This document shows positions 17,423 to 26,921 of a stretch of 64,000 bases of DNA, piece after piece; position 1 is the stretch's first letter; every line of letters starts with the position of its first letter. Source of the stretch: Bacteroidales bacterium (GTDB taxonomy: Bacteria; Bacteroidota; Bacteroidia; Bacteroidales; BM520); assembly GCA_016285515.1 (NCBI GenBank), contig JAEEQW010000005.1:62001-126000 (forward strand), in the 5' to 3' direction. The notes beneath the pieces are model-generated. The model made no database searches and was not told the origin of the DNA. It was given only the letters and a program-made list of their open reading frames with translations. A program made the position numbers and the translations under genes.

Positions 17423-19731
17423 GAAAACAGGTAATGATATTCGACGGTGCATTCGGCACTGAATTGGAGAAGCGCGGCATCATGGCCAAAATGCCTGAAA
17501 TGCTGAACATTACAAACAAGGAAGCCATCGCCGAAATACACAAGAGCTATATTGACGCCGGCTGTGATTTCATCACAACCAACACCTTCGGCGCAAACAA
17601 AATAAAAATGGGTGATGCAAACCTTAGGGAAGTGATAACAGCAGCGATAGAATTGGCAAAAAGACACCGTACCTCACAATATGTAATGATGGACATCGGT
17701 CCTCTCGGCAAAATGCTATACCCTCTCGGAGAACTGCAGTTCGATGACGCTTACGAAGCCTTCAAGGAAATGGTCACTATAGCCAGCCCGTCAGTTGACG
17801 GTTTCATACTTGAAACATTTTCAGACCTTTATGAACTGAAATGCGCCATGCTTGCCGTAAAGGAAAACTGTAACAAGCCTGTTATCACAACCATGACTTT
17901 CGATGCCAGCGGACATACCTTGACCGGCACATCGCCACGAATCATGGCGGAACTGATGTCGGCAATGGGAGCAGATGCAATCGGTGTCAACTGTTCCTTG
18001 GGGCCAAAAGACCTTAAGCCTATTGTTGAGGAATTTCTCCAATACTGCGACAAGCCCATAATCGTACAGCCGAACAGAGGTATTCCAACCCTGAAAAACG
18101 GCAAGGCAACATACAGCCTTACAGTAGATGAATATGCCACTTATATGAATGAATTCAGGGAAAAAGGAGTGGCAGTTTTAGGCGGCTGCTGCGGCACAAA
18201 CCCTAATTTCATACGTACAATAGCCGTCAACAAGGGGCTACCGGTAACACCGCGTCAAGTCAGAAAAGAAACAATAGTAACCTCAGCCACACGTTTGGTC
18301 ACACTTGACGGAATCCGCATCTGCGGTGAAAGAATCAACCCTACCGGCAAGAAAAAACTGAAAGAAGCCATCCTGAACGAAGACTTCGAATACATATACA
18401 AAGAGGCCATAAAACAAGAAGATGCCCATGCCGAAATCCTTGACGTAAACTTAGGAGTACCAAAGACTGATGAAGTCGGCAACATGAAAAAAGTTGTCAT
18501 GCATCTTAATGAAATCACAAGTCTGCCGCTGCAAATAGACTCTTCCAATGTCAAGGCCTTAGAAGCCGGATGCCGTTATTACAACGGTATTTGTCTCATC
18601 AACTCGGTGAACGGCAACAAAGACAGCATGGATACGATATTCCCGATTGTCAAGAAATACGGTGCCACTCTGTTGGGACTCACAATGGATGACAACGGAA
18701 TCCCAAAAACCGCCGAAGAACGTTTTGAAATTGCAGATCGCATTGTAAAAGCTGCCGAGGCTGACGGAATTGCGCGACACCGCATCATAATTGACACCCT
18801 CACGCTGACTTGCAGCGCACAACAGCCATTGGTTAAGGAAACAGTAAAGGCATTATCTTTAGTCACAAAACAACTACACGTAAAAACAGCATTAGGTGTT
18901 TCAAATGTCAGTTTCGGAATGCCGAACAGGGAACTCATCAACAGCACTTTTCTGACAATGGCATTACAAAACGGTTTAACCATGCCTATAATTAATCCGT
19001 GCAACTCAATGATGCTCAACACAATATTATCCTTTAAAGCTTTAACTGGGACATCAGCTGACATCGACAATTTCATAAACATGTCGGTAGTGCAGGATAT
19101 TGCCAAGCCTGCAGAATCGTCACAAATGACATTGCATGACGCCATAAAACGCGGTCTTAAGGAAGACAGCATAAACCTCACAAACGAAGCATTGAAGAGT
19201 ACCGACCCTATGGTAATAATCAATGAGACACTGATACCTGCCCTCAACGAGGTGGGAGATGAATTCGAGCATCAGCGCATATTCCTGCCGCAACTCATAG
19301 CCGCCTCGGAAGCCTGCAAAGAAGCTTTTGCCATCATCAAGTCAAGATTTCAGCAAACTGACAGTCATAAGGGCACAATAATATTGGCCACTGTCAAAGG
19401 CGATGTACACGACATCGGCAAGAATATCGTAAAAGTAATATTCGAGTCGTATGGTTATAAAGTAATCGACTTAGGCCGTGACACGGCAAAAGAGGTTATC
19501 AGAGATGCATATTTCAAATCCAATCCCGACATCATCGTCCTCAGTGCTTTGATGACAACAACTGTACTTTCCATGGAAGACACGATAGCCTACCTCAAGT
19601 CGGAAGGTGTCAAATGTCCGATTTATGTCGGCGGTGCAGTGCTAAACCAAATATTAGCAAAACAAATCAACGCCGACTGTTACACGAAAGACGCTCTCGA
19701 ATTTGTTGAATCGGTAGAAAAACGGAAATAA
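17407..19731 (+). CDS. metH: methionine synthase (B12-dependent) with Hcy, pterin and B12-binding domains, no activation domain
   Basis: FDGAFGTELEKRG, GGCCGT zinc ligands, GERINPTG, KGDVHDIGKNIV; the protein ends after the B12-binding domain. Confidence 0.93.
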   Translation: MLQKLGKQVMIFDGAFGTELEKRGIMAKMPEMLNITNKEAIAEIHKSYIDAGCDFITTNTFGANKIKMGDANLREVITAAIELAKRHRTSQYVMMDIGPLGKMLYPLGELQFDDAYEAFKEMVTIASPSVDGFILETFSDLYELKCAMLAVKENCNKPVITTMTFDASGHTLTGTSPRIMAELMSAMGADAIGVNCSLGPKDLKPIVEEFLQYCDKPIIVQPNRGIPTLKNGKATYSLTVDEYATYMNEFREKGVAVLGGCCGTNPNFIRTIAVNKGLPVTPRQVRKETIVTSATRLVTLDGIRICGERINPTGKKKLKEAILNEDFEYIYKEAIKQEDAHAEILDVNLGVPKTDEVGNMKKVVMHLNEITSLPLQIDSSNVKALEAGCRYYNGICLINSVNGNKDSMDTIFPIVKKYGATLLGLTMDDNGIPKTAEERFEIADRIVKAAEADGIARHRIIIDTLTLTCSAQQPLVKETVKALSLVTKQLHVKTALGVSNVSFGMPNRELINSTFLTMALQNGLTMPIINPCNSMMLNTILSFKALTGTSADIDNFINMSVVQDIAKPAESSQMTLHDAIKRGLKEDSINLTNEALKSTDPMVIINETLIPALNEVGDEFEHQRIFLPQLIAASEACKEAFAIIKSRFQQTDSHKGTIILATVKGDVHDIGKNIVKVIFESYGYKVIDLGRDTAKEVIRDAYFKSNPDIIVLSALMTTTVLSMEDTIAYLKSEGVKCPIYVGGAVLNQILAKQINADCYTKDALEFVESVEKRK

Positions 19732-19738
19732 ATTCCAG

Positions 19739-21772
19739 TTACTTCAGATATTTATCCAACCATGCTCTGAACTCTCTCTGCCAAAGAATAGAGTTCTGAG
19801 GTTTCAGCACGAAGTGGGATTCATCAGGGAAGAACAGCAGTTTGGAAGGAATGCCGAGCAGCTGGGCTGAGTTGAAAGCCTCAATACTTTGAGTATAAGG
19901 GATTCTGAAATCATTTCCGCCGGTTATTATCAATATAGGGGTATCCCAGTTGGCAACGGCAAGATGCGGCGAGAACATATAACTCTTTGGTTGAGGCACC
20001 TTCCAATAAGGTCCTTCATAGTCATGATTCACAAAGAAATACTCCTCGGTTGAGCCGTACATACTGTAAAAATCATAAATGCCGCAATGTGAAATGAAGC
20101 ATTTGAATCTCTTGTCATGATTGCCTGCAAGCCAATAAACAGAGAATCCGCCGTAACTTGCGCCAACTGCGCCAAGACGGTTTTCATCGATATAAGGTTC
20201 CTTGGAAATCACATCCACGGTCTGCAGATAATCCTTCTGATTCAATCCGCCATAATCACCGCTGATTTGGTCATTCCATTCCTGACCAAATGTAGGCAGA
20301 CCTCTGCGGTTAGGAGCCATGATGACGTATCCGCCCGCAGCCATCATCTGGAAGTTCCACCTGTAAGACCAGAACTGACTGACAGCAGACTGCGGTCCAC
20401 CTTCACAATAGAGAATGCCTGGATATTTCTGAGTCTTGTCAAAGAACGGAGGATAGATAACCCAAACAAGCATTTGCTTGCCGTCAACTGTAGTTATCCA
20501 TCTTTCCTCAACTTTGCCGAACTCAATTTCATCCATCAGTTTCTTATTGGTGAATGTAAGCTGGGTTTCCTCACCGGAGTTGATATCAATACGGAATATT
20601 TCTGTAGGACTGCACATTGATTGTTTTGCACCAATCATGACATCACCGCTTACAACATATTCGACATAGTCGTGCTGACCTTTAGTTATCTGCTTGATAC
20701 TCTCGGTTTTAACATCTATACTGTACAGTTGGTATGTGGCAAATTGCCCGCTCTTGAAAAACAATGTTTTATTATCGTCTGCCCATTGATAATCGGAGCA
20801 ACTCTGGTCGAAGCCGTCAGTTATATCGTATGCCACTCTTTTTTTTGTGTTGAATAGCATTATTCTTTCCTTATCAGCCTCAAATCCAGGTGTTTGCATA
20901 CTTCTCCAAACTATATATTCGCCATTAGGAGAATAGACCGGGTCAAAGTCATATCCTAAATTGTAAGCAGAAATGTCACGTGTGGTCTTAGCCTCAATAT
21001 CATAGAGATAAATATCTGAATTTGTGCTTAATGCGTATTCAACGCCTGTCACTTTCTTACATGCGTAAGCAATCTGTTTGCCGTCAGGGGACCAGCAGAC
21101 CTGTTCCATTCCTCCGAAAGGCTTGATAGGACAATCATAACGTTCATCCTTCATAATATCGGTGCCTTCGGTGATGTTGCCTTTTTTATCAAAGGTGGCA
21201 ATGAACAAATGGTTATAGGTATAGTCTGTCCATGCATCCCAATGACGGTAATTAAGGTCCTCAAACATTTTCACATTGACATCAGGCAAATCAGGATAAA
21301 CCTCTGTCGGGGTTTCATCGAGCTTGACACATGCGTAATAAACGATGCTGTTGCCGTCGGGTGAAAATTTGAAAGCCTCTATTCCGCCTTTGACAGTGCT
21401 TACTTGTTTTTTTGAAGTCCCGGTCATTGACATTGAGAACAGCTGCATTTCACCATTTACTGATGAGAGATAGTAAATTTTTCCATTGTTTGGATGGAAA
21501 ACACCGTTATATTCGGAAGTTTCCGACTTCGTCAAATTGACGGCTTCGCCGCCGTTCACATCAACAAGATACAAATCGCGGTTCGACTTATTGGTGCTTA
21601 TATCATAATAGGTGACCCCATAGAGGACTTTATTTCTGTCGGGTGACAACTGGATTTCACTGACACGTCCGAAGCTCCATAAATCCTCGGGTGTCATGGC
21701 TCTTTTTTGTGCATTAGTATTCACGTTGCTCATAAGTAAGATTGTGGCAATCAACAAAATAACTTTCTTCAT
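19739..21772 (-). CDS. S9-family prolyl oligopeptidase, DPP5-like, secreted
   Basis: Signal peptide; GASYGGFSVYW nucleophile, GGNDFRIPYTQS, PDESHFVLKPQN; N-terminal beta-propeller resembling Porphyromonas DPP5. Confidence 0.88.
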   Translation of the reverse strand: MKKVILLIATILLMSNVNTNAQKRAMTPEDLWSFGRVSEIQLSPDRNKVLYGVTYYDISTNKSNRDLYLVDVNGGEAVNLTKSETSEYNGVFHPNNGKIYYLSSVNGEMQLFSMSMTGTSKKQVSTVKGGIEAFKFSPDGNSIVYYACVKLDETPTEVYPDLPDVNVKMFEDLNYRHWDAWTDYTYNHLFIATFDKKGNITEGTDIMKDERYDCPIKPFGGMEQVCWSPDGKQIAYACKKVTGVEYALSTNSDIYLYDIEAKTTRDISAYNLGYDFDPVYSPNGEYIVWRSMQTPGFEADKERIMLFNTKKRVAYDITDGFDQSCSDYQWADDNKTLFFKSGQFATYQLYSIDVKTESIKQITKGQHDYVEYVVSGDVMIGAKQSMCSPTEIFRIDINSGEETQLTFTNKKLMDEIEFGKVEERWITTVDGKQMLVWVIYPPFFDKTQKYPGILYCEGGPQSAVSQFWSYRWNFQMMAAGGYVIMAPNRRGLPTFGQEWNDQISGDYGGLNQKDYLQTVDVISKEPYIDENRLGAVGASYGGFSVYWLAGNHDKRFKCFISHCGIYDFYSMYGSTEEYFFVNHDYEGPYWKVPQPKSYMFSPHLAVANWDTPILIITGGNDFRIPYTQSIEAFNSAQLLGIPSKLLFFPDESHFVLKPQNSILWQREFRAWLDKYLK

Positions 21773-21855
21773 AAAATGTTTGATTAGATTAATGTATTAT
21801 AGCCGCAAAATTAAAGAAAAAAGTATAAATTTGCAGATAATAAAATTAAAATAAG

Positions 21856-22173
21856 ATGCCATTTAATCTATTTGAAACGCGAAAGCCAAGAGAGTTCAAG
21901 CTTGAAACCAGGTATTACGATCCTGCCAAAGAGGAGGAGCTGAAGAAAAAATGGGAAGCAGAAGGCAACAAGGAGAAACTTGCAGAGCTTAGACGAAGCC
22001 GTCTGGAAGCCCAATGGAGCACTAAAAGGCGTTCTGCTGACAAAAGTGCATTGAACAGGAAAGTAATAGTTTTTGCTTTGCTTGCTGCTGCAATATTAGC
22101 TTTCATTATTCTGTTTCCATCGAAAGACACCACTACCGAAAGCAGCACTGAGCCTATAGAGTCAATTGAATAA
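21856..22173 (+). CDS. small conserved-type protein with C-terminal TM helix
   Basis: 106-codon ORF upstream of mutL; promoter -7 TAAATTTGC at 21826-21834; charged N-terminus, single TM. Confidence 0.7.
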   Translation: MPFNLFETRKPREFKLETRYYDPAKEEELKKKWEAEGNKEKLAELRRSRLEAQWSTKRRSADKSALNRKVIVFALLAAAILAFIILFPSKDTTTESSTEPIESIE

Positions 22174-22184
22174 GGGGAAAATAC

Positions 22185-24026
22185 ATGTCGGATATAGTGA
22201 AATTGCTGCCTGAGAGTGTAGCGAACCAGATTGCGGCGGGCGAAGTGGTGCAGCGTCCTGCTTCCGTAGTGAAGGAACTGATGGAAAATTCAGTCGATGC
22301 CGGTGCAACGAAAATAAAACTCGTTATCAAGGATGCCGGAAGACTACTCATACAAGTCATTGACAACGGATGCGGCATGTCTGAGACAGATGCGCGAATG
22401 AGTTTCGAGCGTCATGCCACCTCGAAACTGAGAAATGCAGACGACCTTTTCAAGATAAACACATTCGGGTTCAGAGGTGAGGCTCTGGCGTCAATAGCCG
22501 CCATCGCACAGGTAGTCATGAAAACGAGACGCAAGGAGGACGAGGTTGGAACGGCCATAACAATCGAAGGTTCCAAATTCGTTTCACAGGAAATGTGCAC
22601 TTGTGACTACGGCACATCCATTTCCGTAAAGAACATTTTCTACAATGTGCCTGCAAGGCGCAGCTTCCTGAAATCCAACACACAGGAGCTCAAACATATA
22701 ATGGAGGAATTCACCAAAGTGGCTCTTATCAATCCACATATAAGTTTCTCCATGTACAATAACGACAGCGTAGTTACCGAACTGATGTCTGAAAGCTTCA
22801 AACAAAGGATTATGAATCTCGTCAACAAGTCCTATTCCAACAAGATAATACCTGTTGAAGCCGCCACTGATACCGTCAGGATTTCAGGATTCATCGGCAA
22901 GCCGGAAACTGCCAAAAAAACTAAAAACACTGACCAGTATTTCTTCGTCAACGGAAGATACGTGAAGCATCCTTACCTCAAACATGCCATCGAATCCACA
23001 TATCAGGAACTGATCCCGGCTGACACCTACCCCATGTATTTCGTGAAGATAGACATCAATCCTGAACTTATTGATGTCAACATCCACCCTACCAAAACTG
23101 AAATCAACTTTCAGGATGCGCACATCATCTACGCCATCCTTAAATCTGCCGTAAAACATTCATTCGGACAATACAGCATGGAAGTGCCATCTTTGGACCT
23201 TGATGCGGAACCAAGCTTCATCATGACGAATGCGGACGAAAACCGTCCTATAGTCCAGCCAAAAATCAAATACGATGCTAACTACAATCCGTTTAACGGA
23301 CTGAACAATCAGCGACAACCTGCAAACGAAGACTGGAAGAGTTTTTACAATGAAATCAACACGAGGTTCGACCATTCCCAAAACGAACACATAACATTTG
23401 GCGACAAACAAACTGACAATGCCACTTTAGGGGATGAACCGACAGGACTTTTCACCGATATGGGCACCGAGTTCATTCAGTCTCGCAACCAATACATCAT
23501 CGGTACAGTCAAAAATGGCATCATCATCATAGACCAGGCAAGAGCTGATGAAAGGATAAAGTATGAAAAGCTCGTTGCACAAATGGAAAAGGGCGAGACA
23601 GCTGCCCAAACCGACATGTTTCCTGAAACCATAACCCTCAGTTATGATGAAAGCATTATCCTTGACGAATCAAAGGATGAATTCGAGAAACTTGGATTCA
23701 AATTCGGGAAGATGGGTCAGTCCAATTACGTCATAAACGCCCATCCTGCCGACATAACAACCGATGAAATCAAGTCATTCTTTGAAGATGTACTAACCAA
23801 CATAAAACATGAATACAGCAACAAATCTGTCAGCAGAATCAAAGCAATAGCAAAAGTCACTGCCAAAAAGACAGGTTTAAAGAGTGGCAAGAAGCTTTTT
23901 GTTGAGGAAATGCGACAAATTGCACAATCTTTGTCGCAATGCAGCGTTAAAGATACTGACCTTGACGGAAATCCAATCTATGTGATAATTGACATGGATG
24001 CCGTCAGCAAAATGTTTAACAATTGA
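22185..24026 (+). CDS. mutL: DNA mismatch repair protein MutL
   Basis: IAAGEVVQRPASVVKELMENSVDAGA, NGCGM, FGFRGEALASIA, VDVNIHPTKTEI. Confidence 0.98.
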   Translation: MSDIVKLLPESVANQIAAGEVVQRPASVVKELMENSVDAGATKIKLVIKDAGRLLIQVIDNGCGMSETDARMSFERHATSKLRNADDLFKINTFGFRGEALASIAAIAQVVMKTRRKEDEVGTAITIEGSKFVSQEMCTCDYGTSISVKNIFYNVPARRSFLKSNTQELKHIMEEFTKVALINPHISFSMYNNDSVVTELMSESFKQRIMNLVNKSYSNKIIPVEAATDTVRISGFIGKPETAKKTKNTDQYFFVNGRYVKHPYLKHAIESTYQELIPADTYPMYFVKIDINPELIDVNIHPTKTEINFQDAHIIYAILKSAVKHSFGQYSMEVPSLDLDAEPSFIMTNADENRPIVQPKIKYDANYNPFNGLNNQRQPANEDWKSFYNEINTRFDHSQNEHITFGDKQTDNATLGDEPTGLFTDMGTEFIQSRNQYIIGTVKNGIIIIDQARADERIKYEKLVAQMEKGETAAQTDMFPETITLSYDESIILDESKDEFEKLGFKFGKMGQSNYVINAHPADITTDEIKSFFEDVLTNIKHEYSNKSVSRIKAIAKVTAKKTGLKSGKKLFVEEMRQIAQSLSQCSVKDTDLDGNPIYVIIDMDAVSKMFNN

Positions 24027-24036
24027 CAGACATAAA

Positions 24037-24888
24037 ATGGCACAACAATATTCACCCCAACGCTTCTCCTTTTTACCTCCTGTGATAAAAAATTTACTGA
24101 TTATCAATACGTTGGTATATCTTTCCACATTTTTTTTCAGAGGACAGTTCGGCATCGAAATCAACGATTATCTCGGACTTCACTACCCCGGATCCACAGA
24201 CTTCAAGTTCTTCCAGTTCATCACATATCAGTTTGCCCATGCGTCATTCGACCATTTGTTCTTCAACATGTTTGCACTATGGATGTTCGGATACGTGGTA
24301 GAAAATATCATGGGAAGCAAGCGATTTCTAATATATTATCTTGTCTGCGGCATAGGGGCGGCTCTGACGCATTATGCGCTACAATATTTCACCCTTCACC
24401 CAACAGTTGCAGCCATTAACGCAATTTTAGCCAACCCCACACTCGAAGGCATAGTCGATTTTGCCTCCACTCACAGCTTCTCAGTCAGCCAATATTCAGG
24501 CGAAATCTGGACATCATTTCAGAATTTCCAGAACGCATTCAGGGATTTACAATTGAATCCGAATGACCACGCTGCCATGCAGACCATAGTATCCTTTTTG
24601 AGCGACTACAAAGAATACTACCTCAACCTTCCGAACATCGTTGGTGCATCAGGATGCGTATATGGTGTGCTGCTTGCATTCGGAATGCTGTTCCCAAACT
24701 CCTACGTCTATTTGTATTTTTTAGTGCCAATAAAAACAAAATGGATGATTATAGCATACATTTTGATAGAGCTTATTGACGGCGTTTTCGGCATGGGTAA
24801 AGCCAATGTTGCACACTTTGCACATCTCGGCGGAATGCTTGCCGGATTCATCATGATGAAATTGTGGAACTATAAAAAAATCGTTTAG
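24037..24888 (+). CDS. rhomboid family intramembrane serine protease
   Basis: GASGCVYG serine motif, AHFAHLGGMLAGF histidine motif; ATG at 24037 preferred over the longer ORF. Confidence 0.92.
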   Translation: MAQQYSPQRFSFLPPVIKNLLIINTLVYLSTFFFRGQFGIEINDYLGLHYPGSTDFKFFQFITYQFAHASFDHLFFNMFALWMFGYVVENIMGSKRFLIYYLVCGIGAALTHYALQYFTLHPTVAAINAILANPTLEGIVDFASTHSFSVSQYSGEIWTSFQNFQNAFRDLQLNPNDHAAMQTIVSFLSDYKEYYLNLPNIVGASGCVYGVLLAFGMLFPNSYVYLYFLVPIKTKWMIIAYILIELIDGVFGMGKANVAHFAHLGGMLAGFIMMKLWNYKKIV

Positions 24889-24891
24889 AGC

Positions 24892-25860
24892 ATGGCAGGA
24901 TTCAGTGAGCGCTGGGAGGAAGCACAAAGACGCTATCAACAGCAATACGGACAATATGGAAGACCCGATTTTTCCGAAACAATGAAGAGATTCATTAATT
25001 CAAAAGACTCTCTTTCCCGATTGATTATCATCAACATAGCCTTATGGTTGCTGATTGTCCTTATCAATGTCCTATACTTTCTGTTTCAATGGACAAAACC
25101 GGCAGGATGTTCCAATCATTTAGTATATTATCTCTCCCTTCCTTCAGGTATTGACAGCCTGATCCGCAGACCCTGGGGCATATTCACCTACATGTTTGTC
25201 CATCAGAATTTCCTGCACCTGTTTTTCAATATGATAGTCTTGTACTACAGTGGGAAGATATTTCTTAAATTCTTCAATGACAAACAATTACTTAGCACAT
25301 ACATCATAGGTGGACTTTTCGGCGCACTGTTTTATGTGGCAGGGATGAACATATTCCCCGTTTTTTCATCAACAGTCAGCACTTCTATAGCAATAGGTGC
25401 TTCGGCCTCCGTGATGGCAATACTGATAGCTGCCGCCACTTATGCTCCCGACCTTGACGTCAACTTGTTTTTCCTTACCAATATTAAATTCAAATGGATA
25501 GCAGTAATAATAATAGTTCTGGACATAATGGGAATCGCAGGTGGCAATTCAGGCGGTCATATTGCTCACCTCGGCGGTGCTCTATGGGGCTTCACATACG
25601 GACTGCTGTCAAGGAAACAAGGTGGCGATATCTTTGCAGGCATCAAAAAGAAATACCAAAAATTCCAAAGAGAACAGAAAGCCAAAGCAGAAGCCGAAAT
25701 AAAGAAAAAACAAGAGAAAAAGGCTATGGATGATGCCACCAAGAGAAAGCAGAAGGAACAGGATAAAATAGATGAAATCCTTAAAAAGGTAAGCATGTCA
25801 GGATATTCAAGCCTGACCGAAGAAGAAAAGAAATTATTGTTTTCAAAAAGCAAAAGATGA
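24892..25860 (+). CDS. rhomboid family intramembrane protease with charged C-terminal tail
   Basis: IGASASVMAILIA, GHIAHLGGALWGF; Lys/Glu-rich tail ending SGYSSLTEEEKKLLF. Confidence 0.92.
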   Translation: MAGFSERWEEAQRRYQQQYGQYGRPDFSETMKRFINSKDSLSRLIIINIALWLLIVLINVLYFLFQWTKPAGCSNHLVYYLSLPSGIDSLIRRPWGIFTYMFVHQNFLHLFFNMIVLYYSGKIFLKFFNDKQLLSTYIIGGLFGALFYVAGMNIFPVFSSTVSTSIAIGASASVMAILIAAATYAPDLDVNLFFLTNIKFKWIAVIIIVLDIMGIAGGNSGGHIAHLGGALWGFTYGLLSRKQGGDIFAGIKKKYQKFQREQKAKAEAEIKKKQEKKAMDDATKRKQKEQDKIDEILKKVSMSGYSSLTEEEKKLLFSKSKR

Positions 25861-26921
25861 AAAACAAGAAAACATCCGTCGGAAACATTATAATGTTCAT
25901 CATAAACATTGTTCTTGCAATATTGATGCTCCTATCAATATTTGCCGGACATTTCAAGCCTGATAGCCATAGGTATATCGCCTTCTTGGGACTTGGATTT
26001 CCGTACCTGTTTTTAGTCAACTTGTTGTTTTTGCTCTATTTTATTCTCAGACGCAGCAGACTATGGTTGTTTCCATTCGTCATAACACTCATCGGCATTC
26101 CTTCGGTAATGCGCATAGTCACTTACCATAAAGCGAAAGAACCAGCCGCTGACGAACTGAAGTTCGTTTCATACAATGTGAAAAATCTTTCGAACAGTAA
26201 CATATTCTTCAACAATGACTCAATTGCCGACAGAATATATGACAAACTGAATCAAGAAGATGCTGATGTGGTAATGCTTCAGGAATTTTATGCCACGCAG
26301 GAAGATAAAGACCAGATATTCGATGCATTGAAAAAGAAAACAGACACAAAATATTACATTTATACCAACTATTACTCAGGACGTAACATCTGCATGGTGA
26401 TCTTATCGAAACACAAGCTGATGAACGCCAAAAGCATCCGTGACAACAAAAAAAGCTACGCATTATACTGTGATATGATATATAATGATGACACTCTTCG
26501 ACTCATCAACACTCACCTCCAGTCTCTTTATATTGACTTATCCAATTATCAGTCAGTTAATTCCAAAGACATAATTAATAGTCTGAACATATTCGAGAAA
26601 TTGGCAAAGGCTTTCGATGCACGACAATATCAGACAGACTTACTTGTGGAACTGATAAAGTCAACGCCATATAAGACAATATTATGCGGAGATTTCAATG
26701 ACACACCAAATTCATACACATATCATCAGATACACAAATATCTCAATGATTCGTTTATGGAAACAGGCAATGGTTTCGGCTTCACTTTCAAGGAGTTGCC
26801 GTTGTTGCGCATAGACTATATGTTTCATTCATCAAATATCAAGGCGACATATTTCACTGTCAAGAGAGAGCAAGGCATGTCTGACCACGATTACATTGTA
26901 GGCAAATTCAGACTGAAATGA
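25857..26921 (+). CDS. endonuclease/exonuclease/phosphatase family protein with N-terminal TM helices
   Basis: SYNVKNLS, LQEFY, NTHLQS, CGDFNDTPNS, SDHDYI motifs. Confidence 0.92.
   Translation: MKNKKTSVGNIIMFIINIVLAILMLLSIFAGHFKPDSHRYIAFLGLGFPYLFLVNLLFLLYFILRRSRLWLFPFVITLIGIPSVMRIVTYHKAKEPAADELKFVSYNVKNLSNSNIFFNNDSIADRIYDKLNQEDADVVMLQEFYATQEDKDQIFDALKKKTDTKYYIYTNYYSGRNICMVILSKHKLMNAKSIRDNKKSYALYCDMIYNDDTLRLINTHLQSLYIDLSNYQSVNSKDIINSLNIFEKLAKAFDARQYQTDLLVELIKSTPYKTILCGDFNDTPNSYTYHQIHKYLNDSFMETGNGFGFTFKELPLLRIDYMFHSSNIKATYFTVKREQGMSDHDYIVGKFRLK

Noticed and set aside
18579-19247. 222-aa ORF antisense to metH
   Set aside because: Shadow ORF of the conserved pterin/B12 region; no promoter or motif.
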